The translations under genes were made by a program, and so were the position numbers. A model generated the notes under the pieces. That model was given only the letters and a program-made list of their open reading frames with translations, made no database searches and was not told the DNA's origin. From NCBI GenBank assembly GCA_016218095.1, contig JACREV010000171.1, positions 1-24,407 of the forward strand: a stretch of DNA of 24,407 nt, written 5' to 3'. The DNA comes from Deltaproteobacteria bacterium (GTDB lineage: Bacteria; Desulfobacterota; GWC2-55-46). The stretch's first letter is position 1; the number at the start of each line of letters is the position of its first letter. Below are positions 5,496 to 12,424 of the stretch, in pieces.

Positions 5496-5993
5496 CTATT
5501 GCTCGCTCTTTACAATAGGTTTTTGTTCGCTTTTGTAAATCGTACCCATTTCTAGATGCTTCACGTGATATTTCCCTTCGTAATCCTGAATCTTAAAAAG
5601 GCTATTTCCTGCCATTATCAATCCCATTTGAGGTTCCTGCTGAACGAAGATAATGTCACCTTCCTTTGCGTTCACCTCAAACACAGCCAAATTCTCAGCC
5701 TTTGAAAGAATCTGATGCTCTCCGGGTGCTAAATCAAAAAATATATATTGCCCTCCTCTAGTGTATCCAATTTCTGATGCAGATTCCTCTTTATCAATAA
5801 ACACATTGAACCTGATTATAAAACCCAAATTAGATGGGCGTACAACATAAACCATTGCCTTTCCTTTTTCCGGAAGTTTTGGCAACTCAAAGCCATTTAT
5901 GTCGGATTTTATTTCTGATGGTGATGGGAGGGTAGCGCATCCTGTAAAAATCAATAAAACGGAAAACAGCAAAATTCGAAACATGCTCTTCAC
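5496..5993 (-). CDS. Putative outer-membrane lipoprotein, DUF2846-like
   Basis: The start is taken as GTG (5991-5993), because GGAGG lies five bases upstream. The first in-frame ATG is three codons later, and upstream codons lack a ribosome site. The resulting 165 residues begin with a hydrophobic segment and a lipobox, LLIFTGC, giving a lipidated Cys at about residue 19. The mature part has AMVYVVRPS, a YIFFDLAPGEH beta element and a final Lys/Glu-rich tail (KSEQKPIVKSEQ, an imperfect tandem). This arrangement fits small lipoproteins of the DUF2846 type, whose role is unknown. The gene is clearly more AT-rich than its neighbours and lies between REP palindromes beside a REP transposase, which suggests transfer. 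Its likely -10 box lies in the loop of a REP palindrome (6042-6047). An 8-bp palindrome (5494-5501 with 5513-5520) spans the stop codon. Confidence 0.75.
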   Translation of the reverse strand: MKSMFRILLFSVLLIFTGCATLPSPSEIKSDINGFELPKLPEKGKAMVYVVRPSNLGFIIRFNVFIDKEESASEIGYTRGGQYIFFDLAPGEHQILSKAENLAVFEVNAKEGDIIFVQQEPQMGLIMAGNSLFKIQDYEGKYHVKHLEMGTIYKSEQKPIVKSEQ

Positions 5994-6022
5994 AATGTCC
6001 TCCTTAGCCCGCATAGCGCACC

Positions 6023-6077
6023 CTAACCCAACCTACATTTTATTATACTTTAGAGTTGTAGTTGTAGGTTGGGTTAG
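6023..6077. repeat. REP-derived hairpin carrying the lipoprotein -10 box
   Basis: CTAACCCAACCTACA (6023-6037) and TGTAGGTTGGGTTAG (6063-6077) form a perfect 15-bp stem with a 25-base AT-rich loop. On the minus strand the loop contains TATAAT (6042-6047), about 50 bases before the lipoprotein start. The right arm is shared with the next REP copy. Confidence 0.7.
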
Positions 6078-6093
6078 CGAAGCGTAACCCAAC
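6063..6093. repeat. REP palindrome downstream of the RAYT gene
   Basis: A 31-base unit with arms GTTGGGTTA/TAACCCAAC around a GCGAAGC centre. It is the exact reverse complement of 6660-6690, so the two copies flank the transposase gene as perfect inverted repeats. Confidence 0.9.
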
Positions 6094-6103
6094 AAATCCG
6101 ATG

Positions 6104-6655
6104 TTATTCCAGTCCCACGCCCTCATCAAACGCTATCTCGCGCTCCGCTCCCCAATCCCTGTAGTATATGCCCTGACTTACATATCGGTGAAAGCTTGAG
6201 TACGGCCACTCTTTCGGCGACCTCGCAAGCCCGTGTTTCGCAGGATTGTAATGGATATAATCGACATGCCTTATAAAATCATCTTCGTCCACAATCGTAT
6301 GTTCCCAAAATCGGCGTTGCCATATTGCCTGTTCGCCGCTTTTCAATCTGGACGCAGTCGGGGGGCTCTTAAATTCATCACCACAACCCTTTGTGAAAAA
6401 ACTCTTAAAGAGCCTCCAACGCGTAGAAAAATCGCTGTCGTTTTCAGGTAATGTCCAGACGCAATGGATGTGGTCGGGCAACAATACAAAGGCATCAATT
6501 TCAAACGGGCGCTTTTCAATGACACGCTTAAAGGCTTCTTTTACGAGCATCACATTGGCCTCACGGCATAATATCTTTCTTCTGCCGTGCGTGACAACGG
6601 TAAAGAAAAATGACGCCCCCTTTTCTTTCGACCTGCGATATCGCATATCTTGCAT
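6104..6655 (-). CDS. REP-associated tyrosine transposase (RAYT, Y1 HUH family)
   Basis: The protein is a single-domain HUH endonuclease of the IS200/IS605 TnpA_REP branch, which cuts and joins single-stranded REP DNA. The open frame codes 183 residues. The HUH motif is PDHIHCVW (H62, H64). The conserved WQRRFWEHTI (112-121) and YIHYNPAKHGL (from 133, likely catalytic Tyr133) are intact. It begins MQDMRYRRS; family members usually start near the second Met, so ATG four codons in is possible. The gene ends 10 bases from REP 6063-6093, and its start codon lies four bases from REP 6660-6690. This is the classic arrangement of a domesticated RAYT with its REP substrates. All key residues are present, so it is probably active. 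Confidence 0.92.
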   Translation of the reverse strand: MQDMRYRRSKEKGASFFFTVVTHGRRKILCREANVMLVKEAFKRVIEKRPFEIDAFVLLPDHIHCVWTLPENDSDFSTRWRLFKSFFTKGCGDEFKSPPTASRLKSGEQAIWQRRFWEHTIVDEDDFIRHVDYIHYNPAKHGLARSPKEWPYSSFHRYVSQGIYYRDWGAEREIAFDEGVGLE

Positions 6656-6659
6656 TTGC

Positions 6660-6690
6660 GTTGGGTTACGCTTCGCTAACCCAACCTACA
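6660..6690. repeat. REP palindrome upstream of the RAYT gene
   Basis: GTTGGGTTACGCTTCGCTAA then CCCAACCTACA, an exact inverted copy of 6063-6093. It sits directly before the transposase start, so it may also influence its translation or transcription. Confidence 0.9.
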
Positions 6691-6701
6691 TTTAATTGTG
6701 C

Positions 6702-6734
6702 TTAAAAACCAAAAGGCCCCTTTCGGGGCCTTTT
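6702..6734 (-). terminator. Intrinsic terminator after the cyclophilin gene
   Basis: A 10-bp perfect stem (6711-6720 with 6725-6734; GAAA loop on the minus strand) is followed on the minus strand by GGTTTTTAAG. It begins four bases after the cyclophilin stop codon and closes the lipM-TPR-cca-cyclophilin unit. It may also act on plus-strand transcripts. Confidence 0.9.
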
Positions 6735-6737
6735 GTT

Positions 6738-7328
6738 CTACTCTATTATCCTTACTTTCATCTCGACCCGCTCGTTCGGCAGGTCCCGCGAGTTACGGGG
6801 GAGGTTCACTATCTTGTCCACGACCTCCATGCCTTTTACCACCTCGCCGAAGACCGTGTACTGCCTGTCGAGGAACTCGGAGTCCTTCACCACTATGAAG
6901 AACTGCGAGCCCGCGCTGTCAGGGTGCTGGGAGCGCGCCATCGAGACTATCCCCCTCTTGTGGGAGATGGTGTTGAACTCGGCCTTGAGGTTCTTGCCGG
7001 GCCCTCCGGTGCCGTAGGTCTCGGTATTCGGCCCCTTTGTGTTCGGGTCCCCGCCCTGTATCATGAAGCCGGGTATTACCCTGTGAAAGATCGTGTTGTC
7101 GTAGAGCCCTTCCTTTGAGAGCTTTATAAAGTTCTCCACGTGGTTGGGCGCGGCCTCAGGAAAGAACTTTATCTCGATCTCCCCGTACTTCGTCTCCAGC
7201 ACCGCCCTCTGCTCTTTCTTCTCAGTCATCTTCTTTGCCCCCTTTTTAGCCGCTATTGATTCCGTATGATTCACAAGGCCGAACGCCACGACCACTACGG
7301 CCAGAACTAACATTTTTATGAGTCTCAT
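6738..7328 (-). CDS. Exported cyclophilin-type peptidyl-prolyl isomerase
   Basis: It catalyses cis-trans isomerisation of X-Pro bonds, probably in the periplasm. The 196 residues start with a signal peptide (MRLIKMLVLAVVVVAFG) without a lipobox; cleavage is likely near residue 27. The cyclophilin core begins about residue 41. Active-site residues are visible in FHRVIPGFMIQGGDP (Arg83, Phe88, Gln91) and SAGSQFFIV. The later loop reads FLDRQYTVFGEV, with Tyr where many eukaryotic cyclophilins have His; bacterial forms vary here. The ATG follows GGAGG by five bases. It sits 56 bases after cca, without a terminator between, so it is probably the last gene of the same transcript. Confidence 0.95.
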   Translation of the reverse strand: MRLIKMLVLAVVVVAFGLVNHTESIAAKKGAKKMTEKKEQRAVLETKYGEIEIKFFPEAAPNHVENFIKLSKEGLYDNTIFHRVIPGFMIQGGDPNTKGPNTETYGTGGPGKNLKAEFNTISHKRGIVSMARSQHPDSAGSQFFIVVKDSEFLDRQYTVFGEVVKGMEVVDKIVNLPRNSRDLPNERVEMKVRIIE

Positions 7329-7384
7329 CCACGCCTCCGTTTAAAGGATTTAAATGTAACCCTCAGGCCGCATCAAAGTCAATA

Positions 7385-8863
7385 TTATTTGCTCTTGTGA
7401 ATGAGCCGTGCCCTCGCGTACTCTACAGCCTCCGTCTTGTCCCTTACGAGCCCCTTTTCCACCCCCTCGTTTATAAAGGCGAGTATCTCTCCTACCTCCG
7501 GCCCCTCTTTTATCTTGAATATCCTCATTACCTCTTTGCCGTTGAGTAGCGGCTTTGGCCTCTTCTTTAAATAAACTCTAAAATAAAATTCAAGCAGTTC
7601 GAGGGCTATCCGGTAGAGGTCAGGGGCTTCGCCGCCCCTTGTCGCGCGCGCGTCAGACAACGCGAGGCAGACAAGGTCGACGCCGTCAGGGCCTCCGGAG
7701 GCCCTGAAGAGGTGCGCCTTTGCCCGGAAGGTCCTCTCTGCCAATTGGGCGATCCCAAAGACCCTGTGGTGGTTCTTGACGAGCCCCGCAATCGTCCCGG
7801 CTGTCCGTTTGCTGAACTTGAGGCGCTTGAGCGCGTCGGATACTACCTTCGCCCCCTCGAAGTCATGGCCGATGAAACGGAGCCTACCATCCTCCCTCGA
7901 TATGACGAGTTCCTTTCCCGCGTCGTGCAGGAAGGCTCCGAGCTTCAAGACGACCTTCCTCTCGATATGTCCGGCCTTCCGCCCGAGGTGCGCCTTCAAC
8001 TCCTTCGCTACACCCGGAAAGGTCTCATCCGTTATGTTATTTACAAGGGACTCAGCCTCTTCAAGCGTCTTGAGCGAGTGTTCAAGGAGGTCGTACCCGC
8101 CGATATCGACCCAGCCCCTGACCTCCGGAAGGACATGGGCGACGACGCCCGAGTCATAGAGCGCCCTGACGGTCCTCGCCGCGCCTCGGGATGAGAATAT
8201 CAAAATAAGCTCGTCCCTTATCCTCTCGACCGAGACATCCTTGAGGAGCAAGGCCTTTTGCGTGAGAGACAGCCTGGTACGACCTTCAATCTCAAGGCCG
8301 TACTGGAGAGACAACCGGAACGCCCGGAGTATCCGTAGCGGATCGTTGTCAAAGACCTCTGTAGAGGCCATCCTTAAAAGGCGCGCTTCCGCGTCGGGAA
8401 GCCCCCCTGTAGGGTCGATGACGGACGCCTCATCCTCAAAGAGCCCGCGAAGATTTAAGGCCATCGCGTTCACGGTAAAATCCCGTAGCGAGAGGTCGCG
8501 GAGGATATCGCCTTTGACGAGGGCGAAATCGAAGGTATGGGGGCCTGTCTTTTTCTTTACAGCCACGCGCCACGTCGAGGTCTCTTCATCGAGGAGGAAA
8601 CACGAGCCGTTGAGCCTTTCGGCTACGCGCTCCGCCGCGCCTTTGACATCTCCTTCGAGGACGAAGTCGTAGTCAGGCGCGGGCGGGGCGGAAAGGATCA
8701 AGTTCCTTACGACCCCGCCGACGAGCCAGGCCGGTGTCTCATCGAGCGCCTTATAAACGGCCTTGAGAAGCGCATCCCCCCTCAAGGCGTAAAGGCCCTC
8801 CTTAAAAAAAGAACGGGCCGGTTCTTTCCGGCCCGCCCTGGTTGCTTTATCGCCCTTGACCAT
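7385..8863 (-). CDS. cca: tRNA nucleotidyltransferase / poly(A) polymerase family protein with HD domain
   Basis: The enzyme would add CCA, or part of it, to tRNA 3' ends. Numbering is for the 492-residue frame from ATG 8863, which overlaps the preceding TPR stop as TGATG. The class II head has VGGVVRN (48-54), DYD metal ligands (64, 66) and LRDFTVNAM. DNDPLRILRAFR corresponds to the nucleotide-selecting motif, usually EDPLR. An HD domain follows, with LLEHSLKTLEEAE, FLHDAGK and GHDFEGA. The usual first Arg of RRDFT is Leu, and the Asp of VRD is Asn. CC-adding, A-adding or poly(A) activity therefore cannot be told apart from sequence alone. A terminator-like hairpin lies inside codons 10-20. 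A downstream TTG (8783-8785), with AAGGAGG 11 bases ahead, is a real alternative start. Confidence 0.88.
   Translation of the reverse strand: MVKGDKATRAGRKEPARSFFKEGLYALRGDALLKAVYKALDETPAWLVGGVVRNLILSAPPAPDYDFVLEGDVKGAAERVAERLNGSCFLLDEETSTWRVAVKKKTGPHTFDFALVKGDILRDLSLRDFTVNAMALNLRGLFEDEASVIDPTGGLPDAEARLLRMASTEVFDNDPLRILRAFRLSLQYGLEIEGRTRLSLTQKALLLKDVSVERIRDELILIFSSRGAARTVRALYDSGVVAHVLPEVRGWVDIGGYDLLEHSLKTLEEAESLVNNITDETFPGVAKELKAHLGRKAGHIERKVVLKLGAFLHDAGKELVISREDGRLRFIGHDFEGAKVVSDALKRLKFSKRTAGTIAGLVKNHHRVFGIAQLAERTFRAKAHLFRASGGPDGVDLVCLALSDARATRGGEAPDLYRIALELLEFYFRVYLKKRPKPLLNGKEVMRIFKIKEGPEVGEILAFINEGVEKGLVRDKTEAVEYARARLIHKSK
8804..8835 (-). terminator. Terminator-like hairpin at the 5' end of cca
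   Basis: On the minus strand an 8-bp perfect stem CGGGCCGG/CCGGCCCG (loop of 6) is followed by GTTC and seven U. It has every hallmark of an intrinsic terminator yet lies about 30 bases inside the annotated cca frame. It would fit normally between the TPR gene and cca if translation starts at TTG 8785. Confidence 0.7.
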
Positions 8864-11415
8864 CAGAGGAGCTCCACCTCTATGAGCCCGTCGTCGAGGG
8901 GGACAAAAGGAGCGGCCGCTCCGACGACCTTCGCGGATACCTCCCTGAAGGAAGGGTCCGTCTCATAGATCGACTTGAAGAGGTGCGTCGCCTCTTCCCC
9001 GTCGCCCGCCGCCTCGTAGGCGAGCGCGAGCTCGTACATCATCCCCTTCCTCTCCTCGTCGGTCTTGCCCTCGATTTTGAGCCCCTTGATATAATAGATT
9101 ATCGCCTCGTCCGGGTTGGCGTCCGCCATCGAGCAGAGGCCGAGCCTTATGTAGCAGTCGAACTCGAGCCTCGGGTCCTTGAGCGCTATCTTGAACTCCT
9201 TGGCGGCCTCGTTGTAGAGCTCCATCTCCATGTACGCGATGCCGAGGTTGTAGTGCGTCTCGGAGTCCTCCCTGCTGAGTTGCTTGCCTATGCCTTTTTT
9301 GAACTCGTCGAAGGTCTCCTTCGGCTCCGCCCCGCCGCCGCCCCACGAGCCCGCGAGGTCCTCGAGCGCCTCCTCCATGCCGAGCTCGGCGGAGAGGTCG
9401 ACGTAGCCGTCTTTGCCTTCAGGATGGGACTCCTCCGTTATCTGCCCGCCGGAATCGGCGAACCTCACCTCGGGGAATATCTTCTCCTCGGCCTCGACCT
9501 TTTCATCGACCTCGATCTTCGCGGTGGGCGCGGATTCGGCCTCCGCGCCCTCTATCTTCTCCATAAGCTCGGAGATGGCGTCCGAGAGGTCTTCATCGGC
9601 AGGGGCGTCATACGCGGCCTCCGTCTCTTCGCCGGCCTCCTCGGCGGCCTCTAACGGCCCCTCATAGACGGCCTCGTTTTTATGGACTACTTCAACGGGC
9701 AGGGCTTCAGTTACGGCCTCGACAGGGGCAGGCTCGGCGACCGCCGGTTCCTCTTCTATCTCGACAGGCGGCTCGGCTATCGCCTCGACAGCCGCCCTCT
9801 CCTCTTCGATTACCGCCTCCGCCCCGGCGGCTTCTTCGACGCGTGGTTCGGCCTCAGGGGTTGCCTCTATCTCGACGACAGGGACCGCCTCCTCATCTTT
9901 CAGGCGCTCGCTTATCTCTTCCTCGCCTATATCGATGAGCGGTGCTTGCGCCTTTTCCTCAGGCGCGGCCTCCTCTGTGACTGCCCCGGCCTCTTCCACG
10001 CCGGCGACCGGCTCCGTCTCCTTGAACTCTACGATGGGCTCTTCCTTCGCTGTAGGCGCTTCCTCTTCCCTGAACTCTACGATGGGCGGCTCTTCGGCCT
10101 TCTCCTCCAAGGGTCCGGCGGGCGCGGCCTCTTCAGCCTCTGTCGGTTGGGCAGAGACGGCCTCAAGCGACTCTATCGGCTCTGCGGCCTCTTTCCCTGC
10201 CTCGGTCTCGGCCTCTATTTCCGTCTCGAGCGCGCTTACAGGCTCGGAGAGCGGCTCTTTTGGCCCCTCTTCAGCCTCAGGCGGAGCGGTCTCGATCACC
10301 GGAGCCGAAGGCTCCTCCTCTACTTCTATCTCGATCTCTCCGAGCTCTTCCTCTTTCGCCGGGGCCGCAGATGCCGCGGGTGCGGCCTTGCTCTCGGGCA
10401 CCGCCTCCTCTTCAAACCCCTCAATCGATATCTCTATCTCTTCCTCGGGCCATGAGATAAGGGGTTTTTCCTCCTGAACCGGGATAGCCTCCTTCTCTTC
10501 AGGCTCTTCAGGAGCGGGCCCCGGCAAAACGGTCTCGGCCGCGACTGACGGGAACTCTATAAGAGGCTCCTCCGTCTCCCGGGCGGCCGGCTTGAGCGCC
10601 GGGGCCTCCCTGGGCTCGGGCCTTGAAAGGGACTTCAGGAACCGGAGACACTCGCCCTCGGATGAGTGGACCTCCAGGATCGAAGCCGCAACACCTTTGG
10701 CGGCCTCAACGTCGCCTGAGTCCCGGTAATGGTAGAAGAGGCTCTTCGCGAACCTTAAGTATTGCTGGTCGTCGCCCTTCTTCCTGTAGAGGTCCGAGAG
10801 GCCCTTTAATACCTCCGGCTCCCTCGGCTTCGAGTTATAGATGTTGAGATATATCCTCTCGGCCTTCTCGAACTGCCCCTGGGCGACGAGCCTGTAGAAT
10901 ATGACGGAGTACTCGGCGAGCGCGTCCTTCTCGAACGACAGCCTCTGGTACAGGTCCGCGAGCTTAAGCCGGACGCCGATGTTCTCGGGGTCTATCTCGA
11001 TCATCTTCTTCAAAAGCTCCATCACCTCGCTCGTCTTCCCCTTCTTTTCAAAGGAGTTGACGATGGTGGAATAGGAGCCGATGGCGTCGGCTATAAGCCT
11101 CTGTTTGGTGTAGAGCTCGGCGAGCTTGTAGTGTACTTCGAGGCTCGATTCGTCGAGTTTAAGCACCTGCTTGTATACGGCTATGGCCTTGAGGTAGAAC
11201 CCCCTCTGGCTGTTCGCCTTGGCGACCTCGGTGTACTCCTTTATCGCCTCGGCCCTCTTGTTCATCTTCACATAGAGGTCGCCTATGCGCAGGCGTATGG
11301 AGATGTCCCTCGGGTCGACGTCGGAGGCGGCCTTGTATTCGATGAGGGCCTTGTCGAGCGCGCCCTTCTGTATGAACTTCTGGGCGCGGTCGATTATCTT
11401 TTCCTTCAGGGCCAT
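8863..11415 (-). CDS. Large TPR protein with long acidic Glu/Ala/Pro linker
   Basis: The 850 residues have three parts. Residues 1 to about 265 are a run of tetratricopeptide repeats (ALIEYKAASDVDPRD, AIAVYKQVLKLDESS, MELLKKMIEIDPEN). Residues about 270-690 are a low-complexity acidic linker rich in Glu, Ala, Pro and Val, with short internal repeats such as PIVEFREEEAP / PIVEFKETEPV. Residues about 700-840 are a second TPR block starting SETHYNLGIAYMEMELYNEA. There is no signal peptide or membrane segment, so it is predicted cytoplasmic and probably a scaffold. The layout recalls the cytoplasmic part of FimV/HubP-type polar proteins, but LysM and membrane parts are missing. It follows lipM by 12 bases and overlaps cca. 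Function unknown; the linker is real coding sequence, not a frameshift. Confidence 0.9.
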   Translation of the reverse strand: MALKEKIIDRAQKFIQKGALDKALIEYKAASDVDPRDISIRLRIGDLYVKMNKRAEAIKEYTEVAKANSQRGFYLKAIAVYKQVLKLDESSLEVHYKLAELYTKQRLIADAIGSYSTIVNSFEKKGKTSEVMELLKKMIEIDPENIGVRLKLADLYQRLSFEKDALAEYSVIFYRLVAQGQFEKAERIYLNIYNSKPREPEVLKGLSDLYRKKGDDQQYLRFAKSLFYHYRDSGDVEAAKGVAASILEVHSSEGECLRFLKSLSRPEPREAPALKPAARETEEPLIEFPSVAAETVLPGPAPEEPEEKEAIPVQEEKPLISWPEEEIEISIEGFEEEAVPESKAAPAASAAPAKEEELGEIEIEVEEEPSAPVIETAPPEAEEGPKEPLSEPVSALETEIEAETEAGKEAAEPIESLEAVSAQPTEAEEAAPAGPLEEKAEEPPIVEFREEEAPTAKEEPIVEFKETEPVAGVEEAGAVTEEAAPEEKAQAPLIDIGEEEISERLKDEEAVPVVEIEATPEAEPRVEEAAGAEAVIEEERAAVEAIAEPPVEIEEEPAVAEPAPVEAVTEALPVEVVHKNEAVYEGPLEAAEEAGEETEAAYDAPADEDLSDAISELMEKIEGAEAESAPTAKIEVDEKVEAEEKIFPEVRFADSGGQITEESHPEGKDGYVDLSAELGMEEALEDLAGSWGGGGAEPKETFDEFKKGIGKQLSREDSETHYNLGIAYMEMELYNEAAKEFKIALKDPRLEFDCYIRLGLCSMADANPDEAIIYYIKGLKIEGKTDEERKGMMYELALAYEAAGDGEEATHLFKSIYETDPSFREVSAKVVGAAAPFVPLDDGLIEVELL

Positions 11416-11427
11416 CCTTATCCTTTT

Positions 11428-12225
11428 CTAGCTTTCTTTGAACGCGAGCGGGTCTTTATACCTTCTCACGCAGTTGTGGTTCCATTCCTCAGTCAAGTAT
11501 TTCGCCTTCAGGAGCGCTTCCTTTAAATTTATCTCATCGTCGTCGAGGATGTATTCCTTGAAGTCGGCCTTGAACCCCTCGGCGAACCTTTTCACAAGTA
11601 TATCCCGAAACGCATCCCTCGCAACGCTTGAGTGCGCGCCTATCCAACACATCCTCTCCACGATCCCCGCGCCGAATATGCGCTCGTTCAACTCCCGGTT
11701 CACGCCGAATATTATCGAGCCGTGCTGGAGGAAGGCGTTTTTGAGCCTCCTCTGGGAGGACCCCACGAGCTTTTTGCCGTCTACGAGGACCTCGTACCTC
11801 GAAGGCGAATGGAAGCAGGCGTCTTTCTCCGCCCCCCTGGTCGTCCGCCGCCCCCTTGAGAACTCCGCCTCTACGCCTATGTCCTTGAGGGCCTTTATGA
11901 TGCAGGCGCTTATAGCGGAATAAGCGCCGTTTATGCCTTCGGAAAACGGCGGGGCGTCAACGGGCGCGGTTATCGAGTACGTGAGTTCCATGTCGTGGAG
12001 CACCGCCCTGCCGCCGGTTATCCTCCTTACGACAGGCAGCCCGAAGGGCAGGACCTTTGACGGGTTCTGAATGTAGCCGACCGAGATGGTCGGGTATCTC
12101 CAGCCGTAGAGGCGTAGCGTCGGGACCCTGGGGCTTAAGTCCGCGGCACGGAGCAACGACTCGTCCACCGCCATGTTCTCGTCCCCCCTGCCGTACCCGT
12201 CGATTATGAGCCTCCAGGTCTGCAT
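11428..12225 (-). CDS. lipM: Octanoyltransferase, LipM type (BPL/LplA fold)
   Basis: It probably transfers octanoate from acyl carrier protein to GcvH or an E2 domain, the first step of lipoate synthesis. The 265 residues form one biotin/lipoate ligase catalytic domain: RRITGGRAVLHDMELTYSI (67-85) and KKLVGSSQRRLKNAFLQHGS (151-170). DACFHSPSRYE contains Cys137, placed like the acyl-thioester cysteine of Bacillus LipM. That cysteine and the absence of the C-terminal accessory domain of LplA argue for octanoyltransferase over ATP-dependent ligase. The ATG is preceded by AAGGA. It is the first gene of a unit with the TPR protein, cca and cyclophilin. Ligase activity on free lipoate cannot be ruled out. 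Confidence 0.85.
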   Translation of the reverse strand: MQTWRLIIDGYGRGDENMAVDESLLRAADLSPRVPTLRLYGWRYPTISVGYIQNPSKVLPFGLPVVRRITGGRAVLHDMELTYSITAPVDAPPFSEGINGAYSAISACIIKALKDIGVEAEFSRGRRTTRGAEKDACFHSPSRYEVLVDGKKLVGSSQRRLKNAFLQHGSIIFGVNRELNERIFGAGIVERMCWIGAHSSVARDAFRDILVKRFAEGFKADFKEYILDDDEINLKEALLKAKYLTEEWNHNCVRRYKDPLAFKES

Positions 12226-12282
12226 TCCTTAAAAAGCCCCCCTTAATGCCGGCCTCTTGCCGCCGGTGTTACCGAATGTAGT

Positions 12283-12311
12283 ATTTTACTCCAAAAAATG
12301 AGACTTTGCCA
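12283..12311 (-). promoter_or_regulatory. Putative promoter of the lipM unit
   Basis: On the minus strand TGGCAA (12306-12311) and TAAAAT (12283-12288, five of six consensus bases) are 17 bases apart. They lie about 60 bases before the lipM ATG and after the accC terminator. The -35 is weak. Confidence 0.4.
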
Positions 12312-12326
12312 GAGAAAGAGGGGTGC

Positions 12327-12357
12327 CCGGAGGCCAGGGGCCTTTCATGGCCTCCGG
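12327..12357. other. Hairpin beyond the accC terminator
   Basis: A 10-bp perfect stem CCGGAGGCCA/TGGCCTCCGG with an 11-base loop and no T run. It lies between the accC terminator and the lipM promoter. It may back up termination or insulate the two units. Confidence 0.5.
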
Positions 12358-12370
12358 CCATATATGAAAT

Positions 12371-12399
12371 AAAAAAAAGCCGGGGCTCATGCCCCGGCT
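12371..12399 (-). terminator. Intrinsic terminator of the accB-accC unit
   Basis: On the minus strand a 9-bp perfect stem AGCCGGGGC/GCCCCGGCT (12378-12386 with 12391-12399, loop of 4) is followed by eight U. It lies about 25 bases after the accC stop. Confidence 0.93.
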
Positions 12400-12424
12400 G
12401 AGAGGTAAATGAAACGCCGCGCGC

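Noticed and set aside
8983..10455. Long plus-strand open frames (over 200 codons) opposite the acidic TPR gene
   Set aside because: They mirror the Glu/Ala-rich codons of the minus-strand gene, giving Leu/Arg/Gly-rich or Ser/Ala-rich products. The minus-strand frame has clear TPR motifs and operon spacing.
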